Source: Sphingomonas sp. S2M10 (GTDB lineage Bacteria > Pseudomonadota > Alphaproteobacteria > Sphingomonadales > Sphingomonadaceae). From it: a DNA stretch of 64,000 bases. The notes below the pieces were generated by a model. The model was given only the letters and a program-made list of their open reading frames with translations, was not told the origin of the DNA and did no database searches. The position numbers and the translations under genes are program-made. The DNA lies in NCBI RefSeq assembly GCF_012650175.1, contig NZ_JAAILI010000043.1:1-64000 (forward strand), written 5' to 3'. How positions within the stretch are numbered: the first letter of the stretch is position 1; every line of letters begins with the position of its first letter. Shown piece by piece: positions 16,978 through 24,612 of the stretch.

Positions 16978-19917
16978 TCAGTCCCGCCCGTACCATTCGT
17001 CACGTCGCATCAACTGGTCATACTCTGCATAGGGCGCATATTCCGGCACGAGCTTGGCGGTGAACGGACGATCGCCGGTCAGCCATTCGCCGGCCGCCAC
17101 GGCGAAATGCTCTGCTGCAATCGACACGAAATCCTCCGCCGGCACGGGCTCGCGCTTCTTCGGATCGACCGGCGAGTCGACATAACCGAACCCGCCGCTC
17201 TTCGGGTTGCGCGCCAGCGACCAATATTCGAAGGCGCGCGCGGCCCCTTCGATCCCCTTGAATCCACCCCGCTCGGCGATCAGCCCAAGCAGGCCCAGTT
17301 GCAGGCTGAACCCTGCCTTCACCGCGCGCGTGCTGGGCGGCTGGCCCGTCTTGTAATCCACGATTGCGAGCGCGCCGCCCTCCAGCCGATCGACCCGGTC
17401 GAACTTCCCGCGCAGCGTCACCCCGGCGAAGTCGATCGCCCCCTCCTGCTCCACCGCCAGCACCTTTCGGCCCTTCGCACCCTGCTCGACGAGTTCGCCC
17501 GCGATCCAGTCGATCGCCTCGATCAGCCGGGGCTGCCACAGCGCGCGGATCAGCGGGTGGGTCCGCGTGTCTGCCAGCATCGCCTCGGCGCGGGCCCGGA
17601 GCAGGTCGGGGCGACAATCATCCTCCTCGAACCATTTCTGCAGCACGTCATGCACCGCCGTGCCGCGCCACGCGGCGCTCGGGTCCGCATCGACAGAGTC
17701 GAGCGGCATCAGCCGCAGCATCCGCCGTGCATAGAAGGCGTAGGGGTCGGCCTTGAGGCGATCGACCTCGGTAACCGAGATGACCTTCGGCCGATCCTTG
17801 GCCAGCGGCGCCGGTTCGGGGCGGGCCACCGGCGCGAACATGCCGGGCGCGTCGATTGCCGCCATCCAGCCGGCGAGGTCGTCCGCCCGCTCCAGCCCGC
17901 CCGACAGCGCCTCCAGCCGCAGCCAGAAGCGCGAGGCGATGGTCGGCGCGCTGGCGTCACGGCGGGCGCGGGTGAGCAGCACCGCGCGCGCGCCCAGTCC
18001 GATGGCGAGATCATGCGCCGAAACGCCGATCCGCCGCTCCAGCCCCGGCAGCCCCAGCTCTGCACGGATGCGCGGCGCGAGCCAGGGATCGGGCGCGGGC
18101 AGGCCGGGCCAGACGCCTTCGTTCAACCCGCCAAGGATCATCAGATCGGCGCTGTGCAGCCGCGCCTCGATCAGGCCGAGGATCGCGAGGCGCGGATGCC
18201 CGCCCTGCGGGGGTCGCACCGCCACTTCGTCCATCAGCGTGCGGAGCATAGGCGCGAGACTGTCCGGCTGGGCCAGCGCCGGGCCGTGTACGGCCTCCCG
18301 CTCCAGATCGTCGAGTAGCAGCGCGGCGGCGCGTCCGTCTTCGCGGCTCCACAGCATGTCACCGCCCAAGGCCTGCGCCGCCTCCCGAAGCGCGGCGACC
18401 AGCCCGGCGAGCGGCTGCGCGCCGCCCGCGAACACTGTCTCCAGCGGCGCGAGCAGCGGCCGGGCGGTTTCCCACCAGCCCGCAGCCGTGCGCCGCAGCG
18501 CGCCTTCCCGCCCGGCCTGGTCAGCGAGGTGCGCATCGATGCCCGCCAATCCCGGCGCCGGCCTCGGCCCGCGCAGGGCCAGATCGAGCGCGCGTGTGCC
18601 GTCCAGCCACTCGGCACGCTCGTTCGGCTGCACCAGCGGGTGCTTGAGCAGCGTCAGCAACGGCATCGGCGCAAATGCCTGCGCCGCGCCGTCCGCCAGC
18701 GCGAGCAGCAGCGTCCCCGGCGGGGTGAGCGACAGCGGCTGCCCCGCCGAGTCGTCGACCGCGATGCCCCAGCGCGCGCAATGCGCCGCCACGCGGCGGG
18801 CGAGCGCGCGATCGGGTGTCACCAGCGCGGCGGTGCGCGCCGGCGTCTCCAGCGCCTCGCGCAGCGCCAGCGCGATCGCCTGCGCTTCCTCTGCCGGCGT
18901 CGCCAGTTCCAGCGCGCGAACCCCGTCCAGCCGCCGCTCGCCGGCCGGAAGATCGGTCCAGCGATGCGTGAGCTCGGGCGGCTGCATCGCCGAGGCGATC
19001 GCCTTGCTGCGCGCGGGCGGCGCGTCGAGCTCGCTGGCGACGCGCCACTGCTGAAATTCGCCGCGCGCCACGCCCATGCGCTCGAGCAGCAGCTTCAGGT
19101 GAAACTGCGGGTGCGTCTCCAGGTTGCGCCGCCGCCGGCCGGTCATGGGATCGGGCGCGTGCGGCCCCAGCGCCGCCCATTCCTCTTCGCCCATCGCGGT
19201 CGCCAACCCGGGCAGCACCACCATGCCTTCGGGCAGCCCAGCCACGACGCGGAGCAGCCGTGCGATCGCCGGCGCCGCCGTGGTGATGCCCGCCGCGCAG
19301 ACGAACCCCGCCGGCGCCGCCGCTTGCCACCGCGCGGCGACACGGTTCAGCAGGCGTCGCCGCCGCTCAGGCAGGTCCACGCGCCCCAGCGCCGCCAGCT
19401 CGGCGGGCCAGCGCGTGAGGACGATCTCGAACAGCGCCAGCGAGCGTTCCCAATGTGCAGAAAGCTCCGGGCCCAGCTCCAGCTCCCGCAGCCCCTGGGG
19501 CGAGACTTCCTCGACCAGCAGCTGGTCCAGGGTCGTGCCCAGGTCGCCGGCCAGCCGCACGGCCTCCGCAGCGTCGAGCCGCGCATCATGCCCCTGGAGC
19601 AGCCGGGCGAGTACCATACGGCGCTGCAGCGGATCGATCGCGGGCGGCACCGACTCGGCATCGTCCACCGTCTCGAACACCGCCTCGTCGAGCTCGGGGT
19701 CACCGATCGCGACCAGCCGGGGCAGCAGCAGCCCGCCGCCGCTTTCGCGGACGAACGCGTCCTGCATGGCGCGCTTGGCGCGGTTGTTCGGCAGCAGCAC
19801 CACGCCGCGCGCCAGCCGCAGCGGGTCCCCGCCGAAGCGGCGGATCAGCCCGATCGCCAGCGCGTCGGCGAAGGCGCGGTGCGGCGGGATGGTGTAGAGA
19901 TGCAGAGCGTGCGACAT
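16978..19917 (-). CDS. addB: Double-strand-break repair nuclease subunit AddB
   Basis: This 979-residue partner of AddA has the alphaproteobacterial AddB N-terminus (LYTIPPHRAFADALA) and an inactivated helicase-like core. The Walker A loop is not recognisable. The C-terminal PD-(D/E)XK nuclease carries LAIVDYKTGQPP, with Asp and Lys of the active site present. It cuts the strand complementary to that cut by AddA and helps recognise Chi-like sequences. I see no clear four-Cys iron-sulfur cluster around the nuclease, unlike Bacillus AddB. It follows murU by 74 nt and is followed by addA after 4 nt. Confidence 0.93.
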   Translation of the reverse strand: MSHALHLYTIPPHRAFADALAIGLIRRFGGDPLRLARGVVLLPNNRAKRAMQDAFVRESGGGLLLPRLVAIGDPELDEAVFETVDDAESVPPAIDPLQRRMVLARLLQGHDARLDAAEAVRLAGDLGTTLDQLLVEEVSPQGLRELELGPELSAHWERSLALFEIVLTRWPAELAALGRVDLPERRRRLLNRVAARWQAAAPAGFVCAAGITTAAPAIARLLRVVAGLPEGMVVLPGLATAMGEEEWAALGPHAPDPMTGRRRRNLETHPQFHLKLLLERMGVARGEFQQWRVASELDAPPARSKAIASAMQPPELTHRWTDLPAGERRLDGVRALELATPAEEAQAIALALREALETPARTAALVTPDRALARRVAAHCARWGIAVDDSAGQPLSLTPPGTLLLALADGAAQAFAPMPLLTLLKHPLVQPNERAEWLDGTRALDLALRGPRPAPGLAGIDAHLADQAGREGALRRTAAGWWETARPLLAPLETVFAGGAQPLAGLVAALREAAQALGGDMLWSREDGRAAALLLDDLEREAVHGPALAQPDSLAPMLRTLMDEVAVRPPQGGHPRLAILGLIEARLHSADLMILGGLNEGVWPGLPAPDPWLAPRIRAELGLPGLERRIGVSAHDLAIGLGARAVLLTRARRDASAPTIASRFWLRLEALSGGLERADDLAGWMAAIDAPGMFAPVARPEPAPLAKDRPKVISVTEVDRLKADPYAFYARRMLRLMPLDSVDADPSAAWRGTAVHDVLQKWFEEDDCRPDLLRARAEAMLADTRTHPLIRALWQPRLIEAIDWIAGELVEQGAKGRKVLAVEQEGAIDFAGVTLRGKFDRVDRLEGGALAIVDYKTGQPPSTRAVKAGFSLQLGLLGLIAERGGFKGIEGAARAFEYWSLARNPKSGGFGYVDSPVDPKKREPVPAEDFVSIAAEHFAVAAGEWLTGDRPFTAKLVPEYAPYAEYDQLMRRDEWYGRD

Positions 19918-19991
19918 GCGGATCCGCGAAACGGGAACGGAGCGCGAACCTTAGCGGCCGTCCCCGGCTCCGCGCAAGCAGCGCGGTCGGA

Positions 19992-20744
19992 TCAGAGCTC
20001 CGCCAGCGCCAGTTCGGTCTCGCGGATCGCGCGGGGCGAGCCGACATCGAACCACAGGCCCTGATGCACCGCGCCCCACAAGCGCCCGGCTTCCATCGCG
20101 CGGTTCCAGAACAGGTTGGTCGAGAACGGCCCTTCCGGCCAGTCGCGGATCACCCGCGGCGAGAGGATCTGCACGCCGGTGTACACGAATGGCGCGAGGC
20201 GGCCGGGCCTGCGCCGCTCGGTGATCCGCCCAAAGGCGTCGAGCCGGAAGTCGCCCTGGCCGCGATGGCAGGTCGCGCGCGCGAGCGGCACGAGCAGCAG
20301 AAGCGCGTCCATCTTCGCATCGTCCCACTGCGCGGCAAGCAGCCGGATCGCATCGCTGGGGCCGTCCACCCACAGATTGTCGCTGTTGACGCACAGGAAA
20401 GGCTCGTCGCCCAGCATCGCGCGCGCCTGGACAAGGCCGCCGCCCGTCTCCAGCAATTGCCCGCGCTCGTCCGAGATCCGCAGTTCCATGCCCTTCACCC
20501 GCGCACGCAGATGCGCCTCGAGCTGATCGGCGAGATAATGGACATTGACCACCGCGCGCTCCACGCCCGCCGCACTCAGACGATCGAAGACATGGTCGAT
20601 CAGCGGCTTGCCCGCGACTTCGATCAGCGGCTTGGGCCGGGTGACGGTGAGCGGGCGCATCCGCTTGCCGAGACCGGCGGCCATCACCATCGCGGTCCGG
20701 GGCGCCGGCGCGACCGGCTGCGGGCGGAGCGCGTAGATCGTCAC
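19992..20744 (-). CDS. murU: N-acetylmuramate-1-phosphate uridylyltransferase (MurU-like)
   Basis: This 250-residue nucleotidyltransferase has the sugar-phosphate NTP-binding signature AMVMAAGLGKRMRPLTVTRPKPL near the N-terminus (here split by a few residues from the start), then VNSDNLWVDG as the metal-binding strand. Paired with an AmgK-type kinase, it should make UDP-MurNAc from MurNAc-1-phosphate. This recycling route bypasses de novo synthesis and gives intrinsic fosfomycin tolerance in pseudomonads. GTG 20744 overlaps the amgK stop (GTGA). Mannose-1-phosphate guanylyltransferase is the alternative, but the neighbour favours MurU. Confidence 0.8.
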   Translation of the reverse strand: MTIYALRPQPVAPAPRTAMVMAAGLGKRMRPLTVTRPKPLIEVAGKPLIDHVFDRLSAAGVERAVVNVHYLADQLEAHLRARVKGMELRISDERGQLLETGGGLVQARAMLGDEPFLCVNSDNLWVDGPSDAIRLLAAQWDDAKMDALLLLVPLARATCHRGQGDFRLDAFGRITERRRPGRLAPFVYTGVQILSPRVIRDWPEGPFSTNLFWNRAMEAGRLWGAVHQGLWFDVGSPRAIRETELALAEL

Positions 20745-21712
20745 GCCGCGACTCGCATCGGATCGCCGCGCTTCTCGGACGGTACATTGGCGGCGAACCA
20801 GTCCGCCACCGGCTTCAGCGCCGGATGGGCAAGGTCGCGCTCGAGATAGGTCCAGACGCGCGGGCAGAGCGACGGGTAGCGCGGCTTGCCGTCGCGCTTC
20901 CACAGCCGGGTGAAGATCCCGAGGATCTTGGCGTTCCGCTGCGCGCCGAGCACGTGATAGGCGGTGTCGAACGCCTCTCCCGCCCCCGTGGCTGCCCGAT
21001 AGCGCGCCAGCATCGCCGTCTCGGTCGCCTCCGGCACGTCGCGCCGCGCATCCTGCAGCAGCGAGACGAGGTCATAGGCGGGATGGCCGGCGAGCGCGTC
21101 CTGGAAGTCCAGCAGTCCCAAGCCTTCGCCACCCTCGATCAGCATCAGATTCTCGGCATGGTAATCGCGCAGCACCGTGACGGGGCGATGACCGTCGAGC
21201 AGCGGCGCCAGCACGGCGTCCCAGGCGGCGCGATAGCCGGCGGCATCCACTTCCAGCCCGACGGCCGGGCAATACCACTCGACGAACAGCCCCGCCTCGC
21301 GCTGATAGACCGCCAGGTCGTAGGGCGGCTCGACGCCCGCGTCCTTCTCGTGCAGCCGCACCAACAGATCGACGGCGGCGCCGTAGAGCCCCAGCTCGCG
21401 CGCGGGTTCGGCATCCACCGTCTCGCGCAGCCGCACGTCGCCGAAATCCTCCAGCAGCACCAGCCCCTGGGCGAGATCCTCGTGCAGGATCGCGGGTGCG
21501 GCAAAGCCATGCTCGGTCAGCCACCGGGCCACCGCGAGGAACGGCCGCGGATCCTCATGGGGCGGCGGCGCGTCCATCAGGATCGCGCTGCGGCCGCTGT
21601 CGACCACGCGAAAATAGCGGCGGAACGATGCATCACCGGCGACGGGGAGAATATCTGCTCCCTCCCAACCAGCGGAAACGAGAAATGCGGGCGCGCCAGG
21701 CGGCGGAGTCAT
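20741..21712 (-). CDS. amgK: Anomeric MurNAc/GlcNAc kinase (AmgK-like aminoglycoside-phosphotransferase fold)
   Basis: This 323-residue kinase of the APH/choline-kinase fold has a GDASFRRYFRV nucleotide loop near the N-terminus, the catalytic VLRDYHAENLML (Brenner-type HxD-like box, with Asp and Asn) and the metal site LLDFQDAL. AmgK phosphorylates the anomeric carbon of MurNAc or GlcNAc released from peptidoglycan. The start ATG 21712 overlaps the tsaE stop (ATGA) and its stop overlaps murU (GTGA), so three enzymes are coupled. It is often annotated simply as phosphotransferase. Confidence 0.8.
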   Translation of the reverse strand: MTPPPGAPAFLVSAGWEGADILPVAGDASFRRYFRVVDSGRSAILMDAPPPHEDPRPFLAVARWLTEHGFAAPAILHEDLAQGLVLLEDFGDVRLRETVDAEPARELGLYGAAVDLLVRLHEKDAGVEPPYDLAVYQREAGLFVEWYCPAVGLEVDAAGYRAAWDAVLAPLLDGHRPVTVLRDYHAENLMLIEGGEGLGLLDFQDALAGHPAYDLVSLLQDARRDVPEATETAMLARYRAATGAGEAFDTAYHVLGAQRNAKILGIFTRLWKRDGKPRYPSLCPRVWTYLERDLAHPALKPVADWFAANVPSEKRGDPMRVAA

Positions 21713-22167
21713 GTCAACGGCCATCGGCCCTCCCATGCCGCCGGCACGCGCGCTGTCAAGCTGCGGGTGCCGTCCGCCGCGACGTCCAGCGTCAGCCACA
21801 AGGCGTCGTGCCACGCGGAGGCGGGCAGGCGCTCTGGCCATTCGACAAGCAACAGCGAATCCGCGCGCGCATCGTCAAGACCCAGTTCCTCGGCTTCGTC
21901 GGGATCCTCGATCCGGTAGAGGTCGACATGCAGCACCGGCAGCCGCACCTCGGGCAGGTCATAGGGCTGGACGATAGCGAAGCTCGGCGACGGCGCCTCG
22001 CCCTCCAGCCCAAGCGCGGCGAGCAGCCCGCGAGCGATGCTGGTCTTGCCCGCTCCCAGCGGCCCGGAGAGTGCGATCACGTCGCCGGGGCGGACCACCG
22101 CCGCCAGCCTGGCGCCCAGCGACAGCGCCGCATCCAGCGAGGTGAGCGTCATTTCATGCCCGGTCAT
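21709..22167 (-). CDS. tsaE: tRNA threonylcarbamoyladenosine biosynthesis ATPase TsaE
   Basis: This 152-residue P-loop ATPase has Walker A GPLGAGKT and the family box PSPSFAIVQPYDL, followed by HVDLYRIEDPDE and LLVEWPERLP. TsaE works with TsaB and TsaD to put t6A at position 37 of ANN-decoding tRNAs, using threonylcarbamoyl-AMP from TsaC. ATG 22167 overlaps the divL stop (ATGA) and the gene ends in an ATGA overlap with amgK. A second Met five residues in (22152) could also serve. The protein acts in the cytoplasm. Confidence 0.95.
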   Translation of the reverse strand: MTGHEMTLTSLDAALSLGARLAAVVRPGDVIALSGPLGAGKTSIARGLLAALGLEGEAPSPSFAIVQPYDLPEVRLPVLHVDLYRIEDPDEAEELGLDDARADSLLLVEWPERLPASAWHDALWLTLDVAADGTRSLTARVPAAWEGRWPLT

Positions 22168-24521
22168 CCGCGCGGCAACTCCACCGTCACAAGCGTGCCC
22201 TGCCCCGGCTCGGACAGCAGCTCGATCCGCCCGCCATGCGCCTCGACGAACTGCTTGGCGAGCGGCAGGCCCAGCCCCAGCGCACGATCCCCGCCGCGCG
22301 ACGTGCCGACCTGGGCGAAGCGATCGAACGCCCGCGCCACCGCTTCGGGCGCCATGCCCGGCCCGTCGTCGCTGACGATTACCCGCGCCACCCGGGCATT
22401 GCCGTCGAGATGCAGCAGCACGCGCCCGCCTTCCGGCGTGTGCGACACGGCGTGGCGCAGCAGGTGCTCCACCGTCTGGCGAATGCGCCGTGCGTCGCCC
22501 TGCACCACACCCGCGGTGCCGGCATCCTCGATCACCAGCTCGATTTGCTTGCCCTTGGCGAGCGGCGCGATCACGTCAGCGGCGCTGGTGGCGGCGAGTT
22601 CGACGTCCACCGTCTCGCGCTCGATCGGCTGGCCCTCGCTCTGCGTGAGGTCGAGCACGTCGTCGATCAGCCCGCCCAGCCGATCGACCGACATCAGGAT
22701 CGCCTCGACATATTCCTTGCCGTCGGCGCTCAGCTTGCCCGCGAAGCCGCCCTGCAGCATCTCGCCGAAACCCTTGATCGAGGTGAGCGGGGTGCGCAGC
22801 TCATAGCTCATATTGGCGACAAAGGCGGTGCGGACGCGGTCGGCCGCCTCCAGCGCCTCGTTGCGGTCCCGCAGCGCGCGCTCCACCCGCTGGCGATCGG
22901 TAGTGTCGAGCATCGTCACCAGCGCGTTGCCGTCGGGCAGCGGCACCGCGGCGATGTCGAAATGACGGCCATTGGCGAAGGTGATGCTCGAGCCGCGCTG
23001 CTGGCGATCCTTGGCGGCGAGCCGGATAAGGTCGCCGATGATCTCGGCCCGCGCCGGATTGACCAGCTTGCCCCCCGCCGTCTTGACGATCGTGGCGATC
23101 TGCGGATGCCCGTCGAGAAACCCGTCCTCGAATCCCCAGACCTGGCGGAACTTGCGGTTCCACAGCTGCAGCCGCCCCTTGCCGAACACCGCGACCGCCT
23201 CGGCCAGGCTGTCCAGCGTGGCGGTGCGGACCTGCTGCATCTCGCCATGCTCGCGCTGCAATTCGAGCTGCTGGGTCTGATCCTCGAAGATCAGCAGCAG
23301 CCCACCTTCGGGCAGCGGCTGGGCGACGACGCGGAGGTGGGTGGTGCCGATGCTCCAGCTTTCCTCCACCGCCTCGGGTGCGGTGAACCATTCGCGGCGC
23401 TCGGCTTTCCAGTGCGGGAAGTCGCGCACGTCGGGCAATTTGCGCGCCTCGCGCATCCGCTCCAGCACGCGATCGAACTCGGGCCGGTCCGCCAGCCATT
23501 CGTTCTTCATCGCGAACATGCGCCGGAACGGCTGGTTGCAGAAGACGAGGCTGCGATCCGAACCGAACTGCGCGACCCCCGCCGACATGCGATCGAGCAT
23601 TGCGCGCTGGGCCTCGGCGAAGCGCTTCAGGCCGCCCCGGGCACGCTCCAGTTCCTCGATATCGACCGCGAAGCCCGCGATTCCGCCGGTCGGCAGCGGC
23701 ACGTCGTGCAGATGGAGCATGCGCCGTGCACCGGCGATCGTCGCCGGCATCGCCGCCGATTGCGGCTCCTGCGTGTCGCGCGCGATTGCGGCATTGGCCA
23801 GCGGACCGCCCAGCCCGGCGCCGTCGACCAGCTCGACCCCACGCGATACCACATCCTCGGCATCGCGCCCTTCCACGGCGTGAACATAAGCGGTGTTGAC
23901 CATCAGCAGCCGCAGGTCCGGCCCGCGATACCACATCGGCATCGGCGCGGCCTCGATCAGCGCGGTCAGCGCGTCGAAGGCGGCGCGCAGCCGATCGGCT
24001 TCGCGCTCCAATGCGCCGACCTCGGCCTGGCTGTCGGTCGCGTCGAGCACCCAGAGCAGCACGCTGCCCGGCGTCTCCACCGCTTCCGAGGCGCGTTCGC
24101 CGAGCACCAGCAGCATCCGCTCGGATCCGCGCACCGGCAGCGACAGGCGGAAGGATTGGCCGGCGCGCTGGGCCGCCTCCACCTGCTCGCCGAGCAGCGT
24201 GACATCCTCAGGATCGAGGCCGGTATCCTTCTGGGACAAACGGGACAGCGACTCGACCGGCCCGTCCAGCCCCAGCCAGGCGGCAAGGCGCGGCGACATC
24301 TCGATGCGGCCGTCGGCACGGACCAGCATCGGCAGCGCCGGCGAGGTTCGGGCGAAGCGCAGCAACCGCCGGTTCTGCTCATAGGCGGTGCGCGCCGCCG
24401 CCCGCGCAGCGAGCCCGGCATAGAGCGCCCAGATCGCCGCGATCAGCACGGAAGCGAGCACCGCGCCGACAATGGCCGCGCCACTCTGCGAGAGAACGAT
24501 CATCGGAGGAGATGCCGGCAA
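22164..24521 (-). CDS. divL: DivL-like non-canonical sensor kinase with Tyr at the phospho-acceptor site
   Basis: This 785-residue membrane protein has one N-terminal helix (about 15-38), several PAS-like segments (about 60-540), a DHp domain and a HATPase domain. The H-box reads ANMSYELRTPL, so Tyr573 takes the place of the phospho-accepting His. The same substitution defines Caulobacter DivL, which controls CckA and the CtrA cell-cycle cascade. In the ATPase domain the N-box is HLLRHAVSHTP: both Asn positions are His (686, 690). The G1 (DDGPGM) and G2 (GLGLPLAK) boxes remain. It is the first gene of the cluster and overlaps tsaE by ATGA. DivL identity is inferred from Tyr573, length, single helix and gene order. 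Confidence 0.8.
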   Translation of the reverse strand: MPASPPMIVLSQSGAAIVGAVLASVLIAAIWALYAGLAARAAARTAYEQNRRLLRFARTSPALPMLVRADGRIEMSPRLAAWLGLDGPVESLSRLSQKDTGLDPEDVTLLGEQVEAAQRAGQSFRLSLPVRGSERMLLVLGERASEAVETPGSVLLWVLDATDSQAEVGALEREADRLRAAFDALTALIEAAPMPMWYRGPDLRLLMVNTAYVHAVEGRDAEDVVSRGVELVDGAGLGGPLANAAIARDTQEPQSAAMPATIAGARRMLHLHDVPLPTGGIAGFAVDIEELERARGGLKRFAEAQRAMLDRMSAGVAQFGSDRSLVFCNQPFRRMFAMKNEWLADRPEFDRVLERMREARKLPDVRDFPHWKAERREWFTAPEAVEESWSIGTTHLRVVAQPLPEGGLLLIFEDQTQQLELQREHGEMQQVRTATLDSLAEAVAVFGKGRLQLWNRKFRQVWGFEDGFLDGHPQIATIVKTAGGKLVNPARAEIIGDLIRLAAKDRQQRGSSITFANGRHFDIAAVPLPDGNALVTMLDTTDRQRVERALRDRNEALEAADRVRTAFVANMSYELRTPLTSIKGFGEMLQGGFAGKLSADGKEYVEAILMSVDRLGGLIDDVLDLTQSEGQPIERETVDVELAATSAADVIAPLAKGKQIELVIEDAGTAGVVQGDARRIRQTVEHLLRHAVSHTPEGGRVLLHLDGNARVARVIVSDDGPGMAPEAVARAFDRFAQVGTSRGGDRALGLGLPLAKQFVEAHGGRIELLSEPGQGTLVTVELPRG

Positions 24522-24559
24522 GCCATCGCCTCACCCTTATGCGCATCCCGGCGCAAACG

Positions 24560-24589
24560 AAAAGGGGCCCGGCGGATGCCGAGCCCCTT
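24560..24589 (-). terminator. Intrinsic terminator after the TonB-dependent receptor gene
   Basis: On the minus strand AAGGGGC and GCCCCTT (24583-24589 with 24562-24568) pair with an inner CGGC/GCCG helix. A TTTT run follows. It lies just past the receptor stop codon at 24613 and before divL. Confidence 0.75.
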
Positions 24590-24612
24590 CGCGTCCAAAT
24601 TTCCGGTCCCGA

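Noticed and set aside
16933..18318. Plus-strand frame over the addA/addB junction
   Set aside because: It is antisense to AddB and AddA motifs and has shadow-frame composition.
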